Origin: Corallococcus silvisoli
Lineage (GTDB): Bacteria > Myxococcota > Myxococcia > Myxococcales > Myxococcaceae
Length of the DNA stretch: 64,000 nucleotides
Assembly: GCF_009909145.1 (NCBI RefSeq)
Contig: NZ_JAAAPJ010000003.1
Location: 124,001-188,000, forward strand
Direction of reading: 5' to 3'
The notes beneath the pieces were generated by a model. That model made no database searches. It was given only the letters and a program-made list of their open reading frames with translations, and was not told the DNA's origin. Below are positions 15,301 to 27,700 of this stretch, piece after piece (within the stretch, counting starts at the first letter, position 1; each line of letters begins with the position of its first letter). Made by a program: the position numbers and the translations under genes.

Positions 15301-18290
15301 TGAAGCAGCAGGGCCGCGCGTTCGCGAACGTGGTGCACCTGTGGAGCCTGTCGCGTGAGCCCGCGCCGCGGGAGACGGCGCTGGACCTGGGCTTCCACAG
15401 CCAGCTGTTCCTCGCCCGCGCGTTGAGCGAGGCAGGCCACCTGGAGCCGCTGGCGTGGTCCGTGGTGACCAGCCGCTCGGCGCGCGTGGAGCAGGCGGAC
15501 GCGCGGCTGCCGGAGCAGGCGCTGCTCGTGGGCCCGACGCGCGTGCTGCCCCAGGAGTACCCGAACCTCACCTGCCGCTTCGTGGACGTGACGCCCGGAG
15601 CGGCGGACGCGGTCGCGGACCGGCTGGCCCCGGAGCTGCTGGCGGAGGGGCGTGACGCGGTGGTGGCCCTGCGCGGCCGTCAGCGCTGGGTGCAGACGTT
15701 CGAGCCCGTGCGCCTGGAGGCCAGCGGCCCGGCGACCCTGCGCGACGGCGGCGTGTACCTCATCACCGACGGCCTCAGCGGCATCGGCCATGCGCTCGCG
15801 TCCGAGCTGGCCACGGCGCATCACGCGAAGCTGACCCTGGTGGAGACGGCGGACTTCCCCAGCCGGGGCCAGTGGACGGCCTGGGTGGAGAAGCAGGGCG
15901 TGGACGACGCGGTGAGCCGCCGCATCCAGCGCGCCCTGGCCCTGGAGCGCACGGGCGTGGAGCTGCTGGTGCTGCCCGCGAGCCTCACCGACGTGGACTC
16001 CATGCGCGGCGTGGTGGACGCGGCGCTGGCGCGCTTCGGCCACATCGACGGCGTCATCCACGCGGCGGGCGGCATGCAGGGCGCCACGCTGGGCACCATC
16101 GCGGAGACGGGCCCGGACGAGTGCGCCTGGCACTTCCGCCCGCAGGTGCACGGCGTGCGGGTGCTGGAGCAGGTCCTCCCGAAGCAAGGCCCCGCCTTCT
16201 GCCTCCTGGTCTCCTCGCTGTCGTCGGTGCTGGGCGGCCTGGGGCAGGTGGCGCAGGCGTCCGCCAGCGCCTTCATGGATGCCTTCGCGGAAGCGCGCAC
16301 GGAGTCCTCCGCCTACCCGTGGCTCAGCGTGGACTGGGACGCGTGGCAGTTCGCGGACGCCCGCGCCATGGCGGAGCTGAGCCCCACGCTGGCCCAGTTC
16401 GCCATCCAGCCGGCGGAGGGCCTGGACGCCCTGCGCCGCGCGCTGTCGTACGCCGAGGGCGGCCGGCTGGCCGTCTCCACCGGGGACCTGGCCGCGCGAC
16501 AGCGGCAGGGCCCGCGCGCCGCGAAGGCGAAGCAGGCGAAACAGGACGCCTCGCGCGGCAAGCACGCGCGGCCCTCCATCCTCACGCCCTTCGCCGCGCC
16601 GCGCACGGAGCTGGAGAAGACCGTGGCGGGCATCTGGGAGCAGGTGCTGGGCATCGACGGCATCGGCATCCACGACAACTTCTTCGAGCTGGGGGGCCAC
16701 TCGCTCCTGGCCACGCAGCTGCGCAACCACATCCACGCGGTGCTGAAGGTGGACCTGTCGCTGCGCGGCCTGTTCGAGACGCCCACCGTGGCCGGAGTCG
16801 CCGGGCGCGTGGAGCAGGAGCTGGGCAAGCGCGCGGCCTCCACGGAGAAGCCCATCGCGGAGCGCCTGCGCGCCGCGTTCCCCACCGAGCGCCCCGCCCT
16901 GCTCACCGAATACCTGCGCCACCACATCTCCGAAGGGCTGCGCATCCCCCAGGCGCAGCTGCCCGCCGACGGCAGCCTCAAGGGCTACGACCTGCACGCG
17001 CTGGGCGCCGAGCTGGAGTACGACCTGCGGCAGGACTTCAAGTTCCAGCTCTACCCGCACGAGGTGCAGGCCCACCCGTCCATCCCGGAGCTGTCGAAGT
17101 ACCTGCTCGTGGAGATGGACCGGCTGACGGATCCGCAGCGCTTCGCGGAGGGCAAGCCGCTGTCCGCGTACCCGCTCAAGCCCTACCGCGCGCAGACCTC
17201 CGGCAAGGCGCGCACCGACACCGCGAAGAAGAACCCGCCGATGGTGTTCGTGCACTCCAGCCCGCGCGCCGGCTCCACGCTGTTCCGCGTGATGCTGGCG
17301 GGCCACCCCCGGCTGTTCTGCCCCCCGGAAGTGAACCTGCTCTTCTTCGAGAGCATGCGCGAGTGGCGCGAGAACATCGGCTTCGGCAGTGAGATGGAGT
17401 GGACCACGGGCGGCCTCCAGTGGGCCTTCATGGAGCTGGAGAAGCTGGACTCCGCCGCGGGCGCCGCGCTGGTGGACACGCTGGTGTCGCAGGACGTGTC
17501 CGCGCAGGACGTCTACCGCCGCCTCCAGGAGAAGTCCGCGCCCCGGCTGCTCGTGGACAAGACGCCCACGTACGCCATGGACGTGGAGACGCTGGAGCGC
17601 GCGGAGCGGATGTTCGAGGGCAACAAGTACATCTACCTCTACCGCCACCCGCTCCCGGTGATGGAGTCCATCCTCCGGATGCGCTTCGACCGCCTCTTCG
17701 CCGCCGGCCTCTTCGGCGACGCGGACGTGGACCCCTACGTGGTCGCGGAGACGGTGTGGGCGCTGTCCAACCGGAACCTGATGAACTTCTTCGACGGCAT
17801 TGGCCGCGAGCGCTGCCACTGGGTGCGCTACGAGGACCTGGTCGCGGATCCGACGAAGGTGATGACCGGCGTGTGCGACTTCCTGGGCCTGCCCTTCGAC
17901 GAGCGCATGGTCCAGCCGTACGACGGCAAGAAGGAGCGCATGATGGGCGGTCTGGGCGACCCCAACATCCTCCAGCACCAGGGCATCGAGAAGAAGCTGG
18001 GCGAGTCGTGGAAGCGCATCAAGTGGCCCCGCGCGTTCGACGCCTCCACCCACGCGGTGATCGAGCGGCTGGGCTACTCCGTGGAGGGCGCGACGCCCGC
18101 CCCGGCTCCGGTCGCGGCGCAGGTGGCCACGCCCGCCACGAAGGAGAAGGTGACGGCGGCGGAGGCGGAGAAGCTGCTGGAGAACATGGACCAGCTTTCG
18201 GATGAGCAGGTCGCGGAGCTGCTCGCGGTGATGGAAGACACGGGCACCAGCGATGACCTGGGCGACGCCGGCGAAGAGGGTGCGGCCTGA
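12324..18290 (+). CDS. Type I PKS module B with C-terminal sulfotransferase: KS-AT-KR-ACP-(ACP-like)-ST
   Basis: Protein of 1988 residues, 45 bases after module A. KS is intact (Cys182 in SACSTSL, EAHGTGT, SNIGH). AT has GHSIGE (Ser635) and HAFHS, so malonyl-CoA. KR (about 1145-1360) is degenerate: DGLSGIG replaces GGxGxxG and the catalytic Tyr position is Gln1311. ACP Ser1460 is in GGHSL. Residues about 1515-1600 look like a second carrier domain, but the Ser is replaced (GYDLHAL, Leu1557), so it cannot be phosphopantetheinylated. Residues about 1638-1900 are a PAPS-type sulfotransferase: SSPRAGSTL near 1645 (5'-phosphosulfate loop) and YLYRHPLPVMES near 1772-1783 (3'-phosphate site). The acidic tail with SDEQVAELL looks like a docking helix. 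In curacin-type lines such an ST precedes a thioesterase and makes a terminal alkene; here no TE follows, so the role differs. Confidence 0.94.
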   Translation: MSADSNIDAQAIAIVGMAGRFPGAPDLESFWKNLREGVESIQPVPDATLEKLGVDPVLRKDPRHVKASAALEGMELFDAGFFGFTPREAELMDPQHRVFLECAWEALEKAGHTPEGFDGPIGVFAGAATNTYLVFHLVPNFDQLSGMDQVQIDVNNGGDFLATRVAYKLNLRGPSYSITSACSTSLVATHAACQSLLNEECDLALAGGVSVHVKHPEGYPFVPGGIVSPDGHCRAFDAQAEGTVFGSGVGVVVLKRLADAIDDGDHIHAIIKGSAINNDGALKVGFTAPSVEGQATVISEALGAAGVAPETIGYLEAHGTGTKMGDPIEVRALNKAFKFRSAAAKANPPRIPVGSLKSNIGHLANAAGVSSLIKAVMTLEHRQIPPSLHVTEVNPEIPFAGGPFFVNTTLTDWQANPKHPRRAGVSSFGVGGTNAHVVLEEAPALPVSGASRPAQLVVLSAKSDAALDAATQNLAQHLKAHPAQALADVAFTLQTGRQAMAKRRVLVCRDRDDALAALEVEGSPRLWTRTPDVHERPVAFLFPGQGSQYVGMARDLYASEPTFKKHLDACAEKLTPHLGLDLRTVLFPEASKAEAATQALTRTELTQPALFAVEYALAKLWMAWGVKPSAMLGHSIGEYVAACLAGVFSLDDALALVAARGKLMQPLPAGAMLSAKLEEAALRPLMDARLSVAAVNAPGFTVVAGPTDAVDALQAKLEAQKVEVSRLHTSHAFHSAMMDPILAPFTERVRQVKLNAPTLPFLSNVTGTWIEASQATDPGYWATHLRQAVRFSAGLQELSRKWPQAALLEVGPGTVLTTLAKQQPGAEGRVLVASTRHPREASPDLQVLLGALGRLWLGGMTVDWKGFAANEQRRRVPLPTYPFQRERYWIEAKPLGGGARADAPASLAKRADVADWFYAPSWKLSPLPRAQGAAGAGWLVFADDTGVAEALAPKLGGDVFLVVPGSRFEARPDGTYAVDPKRREDYRALLDALKQQGRAFANVVHLWSLSREPAPRETALDLGFHSQLFLARALSEAGHLEPLAWSVVTSRSARVEQADARLPEQALLVGPTRVLPQEYPNLTCRFVDVTPGAADAVADRLAPELLAEGRDAVVALRGRQRWVQTFEPVRLEASGPATLRDGGVYLITDGLSGIGHALASELATAHHAKLTLVETADFPSRGQWTAWVEKQGVDDAVSRRIQRALALERTGVELLVLPASLTDVDSMRGVVDAALARFGHIDGVIHAAGGMQGATLGTIAETGPDECAWHFRPQVHGVRVLEQVLPKQGPAFCLLVSSLSSVLGGLGQVAQASASAFMDAFAEARTESSAYPWLSVDWDAWQFADARAMAELSPTLAQFAIQPAEGLDALRRALSYAEGGRLAVSTGDLAARQRQGPRAAKAKQAKQDASRGKHARPSILTPFAAPRTELEKTVAGIWEQVLGIDGIGIHDNFFELGGHSLLATQLRNHIHAVLKVDLSLRGLFETPTVAGVAGRVEQELGKRAASTEKPIAERLRAAFPTERPALLTEYLRHHISEGLRIPQAQLPADGSLKGYDLHALGAELEYDLRQDFKFQLYPHEVQAHPSIPELSKYLLVEMDRLTDPQRFAEGKPLSAYPLKPYRAQTSGKARTDTAKKNPPMVFVHSSPRAGSTLFRVMLAGHPRLFCPPEVNLLFFESMREWRENIGFGSEMEWTTGGLQWAFMELEKLDSAAGAALVDTLVSQDVSAQDVYRRLQEKSAPRLLVDKTPTYAMDVETLERAERMFEGNKYIYLYRHPLPVMESILRMRFDRLFAAGLFGDADVDPYVVAETVWALSNRNLMNFFDGIGRERCHWVRYEDLVADPTKVMTGVCDFLGLPFDERMVQPYDGKKERMMGGLGDPNILQHQGIEKKLGESWKRIKWPRAFDASTHAVIERLGYSVEGATPAPAPVAAQVATPATKEKVTAAEAEKLLENMDQLSDEQVAELLAVMEDTGTSDDLGDAGEEGAA

Positions 18291-18292
18291 CC

Positions 18293-21608
<3,316 letters not shown>

Positions 21609-21616
<8 letters not shown>

Positions 21617-24600
21617 CGCAGTGGGTGGTGGCGAGGAGCGCATCGCGATTGTCGGCCTGGCGGGCCGCTTCCCCGGGGCGAAGACCCTGGAGGGTTTCTG
21701 GGAGATGCTCCGGCGCGGAGGCGATGCGCGCCGCGTTCCCACGGACGCGGAGCTGGACGACGCGGGCGTTCCGCAGGCCCTGCGCGCCCATCCCCAGTGG
21801 GTGCGCTCCAGCTACGTGCTGGAGGGCGCGACGGACTTCGACGCGGGCCTCTTCGGCTACAGCCCGCGCGAGGCGGAGCTGATGGACCCCCAGCAGCGCA
21901 TCTTCATGGAGTGCGCGTGGGAGTCGCTGGACCACGCCGGCTATGACCCCGGCCGCTTCAAGGGCGCGGTGGCCGTCTACGCCAGCGTGAGCCTCAGCTC
22001 GTACCTGCTGCGCGCGCTGATGCGGCAGCCGGACCTGATGGACGCGGCGGGTTCGTTCGGCGTGATGCTGGCCAACGACAAGGACTACGTGGCGACGCGC
22101 GTGTCCCACCGGCTGGGCCTGCGCGGCCCCTCCGCGACGGTGCAGACGGCGTGCTCCAGCTCGCTCGTGGCGCTCCATCTGGCGTGCCAGAGCCTGCTGT
22201 CGGGCGAGAGCGACATGGCGCTCGCGGGCGGCTCCTCCGTGTCGTTCCCGCAGACGGCGGGCTACCTCTTCCAGGAGGGGATGATCTTCTCTCCGGACGG
22301 CTACTGCCGCGCGTTCGACGCGAAGGCCAACGGCACCGTGCGCGGCGCGGGCGCGGCGGTGGTGGTGCTCAAGCGGCTGTCGGACGCGCTCAAGGACGGC
22401 GACACCATCCACGGAGTGCTCCTGGGCACCGCGGTGAACAACGACGGCGCGGGCAAGGTGGGCTTCACCGCCCCCAGCGTGGAGGGCCAGGCCGCCGTCA
22501 TCGCGGAGGCGCTCGCCATCGCGGGCGTCATGCCGGACGACATCCAGTACGTGGAGGCGCACGCCACGGGCACGCCGCTGGGCGACCCGATAGAGGTGGC
22601 CGCGCTCAACCAGGCCTTCGGCGGCAAGGAGACGGGCGCGAAGCGCGTGGCGCTGGGCTCGCTCAAGGCGGCCATCGGCCACCTGGACGCGGCGGCCGGC
22701 ATCGCGGGCGTGGTGAAGACGGTGCTCGCCCTGGAGCACGGCGAGATTCCCGCGAGCCCCCACTTCCAGCAGGCGAACCCCGTCATCGACTTCGACGGAG
22801 GGCCCTTCTTCGTGCCCTCCGAGCCCCGGCCCTGGAAGTCCCCGGCCGGGCCGCGCCGCGCGGGCGTGAGCGCCTTCGGCATCGGCGGCACCAACACGCA
22901 CGTCATCCTGGAGGAGGCCCCGAAGGCCGAGCCCTCCGCGCCGTCGCGCCGCCCGTGGCACGTGCTGTCGCTGTCCGCGCGCACGCCCGCCGCGCTGGAC
23001 GCGGCGACGGAGCGGCTGGCCGCGCACCTGGACGCGAACCCCACCCTGCCGCTGGCGGACGTGGCCTACACGCTCCAGGTGGGCCGCCACGTGCACGAGC
23101 ACCGCCGCGCGGTGGTGGTCAAGGACCTGGCGGACGCGAAGGCCGCGCTGCGGGATGCGCGGCGGCTGCTGGGCGGCGCGGGCACCAACACGCGAAGGCC
23201 GGTGGTCTTCCTCTTCTCCGGCCAGGGTTCCCAGTACGTGGACATGGGCCGGGGCCTCTATGAGCAGGAGCCCGCCTTCCGCGCGGAGGTGGACGCCTGC
23301 GCGGAGAAGCTCAAGCCGCACCTGGGCCTGGACCTGCGCACCGTGCTGTATCCGCCCCCGGAGGGGCGCGAGCAGGCCACGGAGAAGCTCAAGCAGACGT
23401 CCCTCACCCAGCCCGCGCTGTTCGTCATCGAGTACGCGCTCGCGAAGCTGTGGGCGTCCTGGGGCGTGACGCCGCAGGCGATGGTGGGCCACAGCATCGG
23501 TGAGTACGTGGCCGCGTGCCTGTCGGGCGTGTTCTCGCTGGACGACGCGCTGGCGCTGGTGGCCACGCGCGGACGCCTGATGCAGTCGCTGCCCTCGGGC
23601 GCGATGCTGTCCGTGAAGATGCCGCTGGAGGCGCTGAAGCCGCTGATGGACGCGCGCCTCTCCGTGGCCGCCATCAACGCGCCGGGCTTCATCGTCGTCG
23701 CGGGCCCCACCGACGCGGTGGACGCGCTCCAGGCGACGCTGGAGGCACGGAAGGTGGAGGTGTCGCGGCTGCACACGTCGCACGCGTTCCACTCGACGAT
23801 GATGGACCCCATCGTGGAGGAGTTCCGCCAGGCGGTGGGCAAGGTGGCCCGCAAGGAGCCCAAGGACCTCTACCTGTCCAACGTCACCGGCACCTGGGTG
23901 ACGCCCGAGGACGCGGTGAGCCCCGCGTACTGGGCGCGCCACCTGCGGGACGCCGTGCGCTTCCAGGACTCGGCGGCGCAGCTGCTGGGCGACCCGGAGC
24001 ACGTCTTCCTGGAGGTCGGCCCGGGCAACGCGCTGGCCACGCTGGTGCGCCGCAACGCCGCCGAAGGCACCTTCCCGGCCATCCTCACGTCGCTGCCCGC
24101 GCCGCGCGACGCCCAGCAGGACGCGCTCGCGCACGCCGCGGACGCCTTCGCGAAGCTGTGGCTCGCGGGCGCGAAGTCGAACGCCGCCCGCCTCTACAAG
24201 GGCGAGGCCCGCCGCCGCATCCCGCTGCCCGCCTACCCCTTCCAGCGCGAGCGCTACGACCTGCTCAAGGGCCCGCCGCCCGCGCTGCCCCGAGCCGCCA
24301 TCGCCGCGAGGACCGCGACGGCCCAGGGCGTGGAGTGGACCGTGCCCGCGTGGCCGCGCACGCCCGCCTCGCCTCGGGTGCCGTCGCTCGCCGGACAGCG
24401 CTGGCTGGTGCTGGAGGCGGACGCGCCCGTGGCCGCGCGCGTGACGGAGCGGCTGCGCCAGGCGGGCGCGGACGTGGTGTCGCTCGTCGCGGGCCAGGGC
24501 GCGTCGGATCCGGTGACGCGGCGCTTCGCCGTGGATCCGTCCTCTCCGGACGCCATCAGCGAGCACCTGGAGCGGCTGCGCGGCGAGGACTGGACGCCCG

Positions 24601-26189
24601 CGCACATCGCGTACCTGTGGCCGCTCGTCCGGGAGCCGCGCGACCTGGACGCGGGCCTCGCGGTGTCCTTCCACGGCCTGCTCGCGCTGGCGAAGGCCGT
24701 GGGGCCGGGCGCGGCGAAGGCACCGGTGTCGCTGGACGTCGTGACCAGCGGCGCTCAGGACGTCACGGGCGAGGAGCCGCTTCTGCCGTGGCAGGCCGCC
24801 GCCGTGGGCGCGAGCCGCGTGCTGCGGCAGGAGTTCCCCGGCCTGACGGTGCGCGCCGTTGACGTCACCCGGCCCGCGCCGGAGGAGTCCGCGGCGGGCC
24901 CGTGGCTGGACCGGCTGGTGACGGAGCTGGCCACCGGCAAGGAGGCCGTGGTGGCGCTGCGCGGCCCGTACCGCCACGTGGAGTCCTTCGACCCCATCGC
25001 CACGCCGGGCATGGAGCCGGAGTCCCGGCCAGACGCCGAGCCCGCCGCTGGGGCCCCCGCGCAGGGAGGGCTCAAGGACGGCGGCGTCTACGTCATCGTC
25101 GGCGGCCTGGGCCGCGTGGGGCACGCGCTCGCGGAGCAGCTGACGCAGGCGGTGAAGCCGAAGCTCGTCCTGCTGTCGCGCCGCACGCTCCCCGCCCCCG
25201 GGGAGTGGGACGCGTGGCGCGCGGGCCATGACGCCCAGGACGCCACGTCCCGGGCCATCGAGCGCATGCGCGCGCTGGAGCAGGCGGGCGCGCAGGTGCT
25301 GGCGCTGCGCGCGGACGCGGGCGTGCCGGGACAGCTCGACAAGGCGCTCCAGGTGGCGGAGGCGAAGTTCGGCCGCATCGACGGCGTCTTCTACGCCGCG
25401 GGCGACGGCGGCATGGCCACCCGCATCTCCGTGGCCGAGTCGACGCCCGACACCACCGCCCCGCTGCTGGCCGGCCGCTTCGGAGGCCTCGCGCAGTTGG
25501 CGGAGGCCCTGGCGTCACGGCGCCCGGACTTCGTGGTGGTGCAGTCCTCGCTCACCGTGGCGCTGGGCGGCATGGCGGTCAGCGCGGTGGCGGCGGCGCA
25601 CGCCGGAATGGACGCGGTGGCGGCCCGGCAGGCCCGGCTGGGCGGCACCCGCTGGTACGCCGTGGACTGGGACGTGTGGGGCGTGGGCGAGGGCTTCCGG
25701 CCCGACGCCGTCATCGCCCCCGCCGAAGGCTTCCGCCACCTGCGCGCGCTCATGTCCCAGCCCACCGGCGGACGCTTCCTGGCGACGCTCGGCTCGCTGG
25801 AGGCGCGGCTCCAGTCCGCGCGCGAAGGGGCCTCCGCGCCCCGCGCGGGGGGCAGCGCCAGCGGCAGGCATCCCCGTCCGCCCCTGGCCAACGCCTTCGT
25901 CGCTCCGCGCGACGAGACGGAGGAGAAGGTCGCGGGCCTCTGGCAGGACCTGCTGGGCGTGGAGTCGGTGGGCATCACCGACAACTTCTTCGAGCTGGGA
26001 GGACACTCGCTGCTGGGCGTGCAGCTGTTGTCGCGCATCCGCGAGGCCTTCCAGGTGGAGCTGTCCATGCGCGCCCTCTTCGAATCCCCCACCGTGGAGG
26101 TGATGACGGTGGCCATCGTCGAGGCGAGCGCCAGCCAGCTCGACCCTGAAGCCCTGGAGGCCATGCTCGCGGAGCTCGAGCAGGGCTGA
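21609..26189 (+). CDS. Type I PKS module C: KS-AT-KR-ACP, last module, no release domain
   Basis: Protein of 1526 residues. I chose the ATG at 21609, which overlaps the NRPS stop in ATGAGTGA and has GGAG seven bases upstream; the frame is open further upstream but would run deep into the NRPS gene. KS: Cys182 in TACSSSL, EAHATGT and AAIGH keep both histidines. AT: GHSIGE (Ser629) and HAFHS, malonyl-CoA type. KR (about 1158-1390): the nucleotide loop GGLGRVG is good, but the catalytic Tyr position is Val1327 and the following Asn is His, so it is probably inactive. ACP Ser1467 in GGHSL. The protein ends LDPEALEAMLAELEQG, a docking-like acidic helix, although no further module follows. No thioesterase, reductase or terminal C domain is seen, so how the chain leaves is unknown. 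Confidence 0.94.
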
Positions 26190-26212
26190 AACCCTTCCCC
26201 CCTTGGAACGCC

Positions 26213-26250
26213 GGGCCCGCACGCCCTCCCGTAGTACGGTGCGCGGGCCC
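26213..26250 (+). terminator. Hairpin between the last PKS and the exporter gene
   Basis: GGGCCCGC (26213-26220) pairs with GCGGGCCC (26243-26250), followed by CTTTGCCCC. It lies in the 101-base gap between PKS module C and the MFS gene. It may be a partial terminator that lowers exporter/acylase expression, or simply a GC-rich palindrome; there is no clear T-run. Confidence 0.3.
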
Positions 26251-26290
26251 CTTTGCCCCTCCTACCCCCAGGAGGAAGAAGAGACGTGGA

Positions 26291-27700
26291 ATGAGCCTCG
26301 CGCAACGCCTGACCATCACCCAGCCCATGCGGGTCTTCTGGATCACCTGGTTCGGCCAGCTCATCTCGATCCTCGGCTCCGGGCTCACCGCCTTCGGCGT
26401 GGGCGCCAAGATCTTCCTGGACACGCGCTCCACCACGCAGTTCGCGCTGCTGTCCTTCTTCGCCTTCGCGCCCATGGTGGTGCTGTCGCCGCTGGCGGGC
26501 GCGCTGGTGGACCGGTGGGATCGCCGCCGCGCCATGCTGCTGGCGGACCTGGGCAACGGCTTCAGCACGCTGCTCATCTTCAGCATGGTGCTGGCCAGCA
26601 ACCAGGGCCTGTTCGAGCTCAAGGCCTGGCACTTCTACCTGCCCGTCTCCATCGGCGCGTGCTTCGGCGCCTTCCGCTGGCCGGCCTTCTTCGCCACGGT
26701 GTCGCTGCTGGTGCCCAAGCAGCACCTGAGCCGCGCCAACGCGGTGGCGGAGGTGGCCAGCGGCGCCAGCCAGATCCTCTCCCCCATCATCGCGGGCGCG
26801 CTGATCGAGCGCGTGGGGCTGGTGGGCGTGCTGACGGTGGACGTCTGCAGCTTCAGCGTCGCCGTCCTCACGCTCCTGATGGTCCGCTTCCCCCGTCCCG
26901 CGGTGTCCTCGGAGGGGCAGCGGGGCAAGGGGTCGCTGCGCGATGAAATCAAGCAGGGGTGGACGTTCATCCGCACGCGGCCCGGCCTCGTGGGGCTGCT
27001 GAGCTTCACCGTCGTGGCCGTGCTGTGCATGGACCTGGTGATGCTGCTCATCACCCCGCTGGTGCTGGCCTTCACGGACATCTCCACGCTGGGCATCATC
27101 GCGTCGGTGGCCGGCGTGGGCGCGCTGGTGGGCGCCGTCAGCATGGGCGTGTGGGGCGGGCCGAAGAACCAGCTCCACGGCATCCTGGGCTTCCAGGTGC
27201 TGTCGGGCCTGGTGCTCTTCCTGGCCGCGCCGTCGCCCAGCGTGCCGCTGGTGGCCACCGCCGCCGCGCTCTACCTGTTCACCATGCCGCCCATGATGGC
27301 GGGCAGCCAGTCCATCTGGCAGCGCAAGATTCCGGCGGACCTCCAGGGCCGCGCCGCCGCGGTGAAGCGCATGGTGCTCCTGTGCGTGACCCCCGTCGTG
27401 GGCCTCATCGCGGGCCCGCTCGCGGATGACCTCTTCGAGCCGGCCATGGCTCCCGGCGGCGCGCTCTCCGGCAGCATGGGGCGCCTGCTGGGCGTGGGCC
27501 CGGGGCGAGGCATCGCCGTCATCTTCATCGCCCTGGCGCTGCTGACCATCGCCAACGTGGTGGTGGCGTGGCTCAACCCGCGCGTGCGCTACCTGGACCG
27601 CGAGCTGCCGGACGCCCTGCCTGACACGCCGCCCACCGCCGCGGACGCCGCGGCCTCCCCCCCGCCGACCGCCCCCACCGCCGGAGCCTCCGCCTCATGA
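26291..27700 (+). CDS. MFS efflux transporter, probable product exporter
   Basis: Integral membrane protein of 469 residues with about 12 hydrophobic segments. It carries the MFS signature loop LVDRWDRRRAM between segments 2 and 3 and resembles the EntS-like / MFS_3 group of exporters. A purine-rich stretch, GGAGGAAGAAGAGA, precedes the ATG, with GGAGG somewhat far from the start. The last 30 residues are Pro/Ala/Thr-rich and probably loose in the cytoplasm. It follows the last PKS gene in the same direction and shares an ATGA overlap with the acylase gene, so exporter and acylase are translated together. The likely job is to move the finished or acylated NRPS/PKS product out of the cell. The substrate is inferred only from context. 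Confidence 0.9.
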   Translation: MSLAQRLTITQPMRVFWITWFGQLISILGSGLTAFGVGAKIFLDTRSTTQFALLSFFAFAPMVVLSPLAGALVDRWDRRRAMLLADLGNGFSTLLIFSMVLASNQGLFELKAWHFYLPVSIGACFGAFRWPAFFATVSLLVPKQHLSRANAVAEVASGASQILSPIIAGALIERVGLVGVLTVDVCSFSVAVLTLLMVRFPRPAVSSEGQRGKGSLRDEIKQGWTFIRTRPGLVGLLSFTVVAVLCMDLVMLLITPLVLAFTDISTLGIIASVAGVGALVGAVSMGVWGGPKNQLHGILGFQVLSGLVLFLAAPSPSVPLVATAAALYLFTMPPMMAGSQSIWQRKIPADLQGRAAAVKRMVLLCVTPVVGLIAGPLADDLFEPAMAPGGALSGSMGRLLGVGPGRGIAVIFIALALLTIANVVVAWLNPRVRYLDRELPDALPDTPPTAADAAASPPPTAPTAGASAS

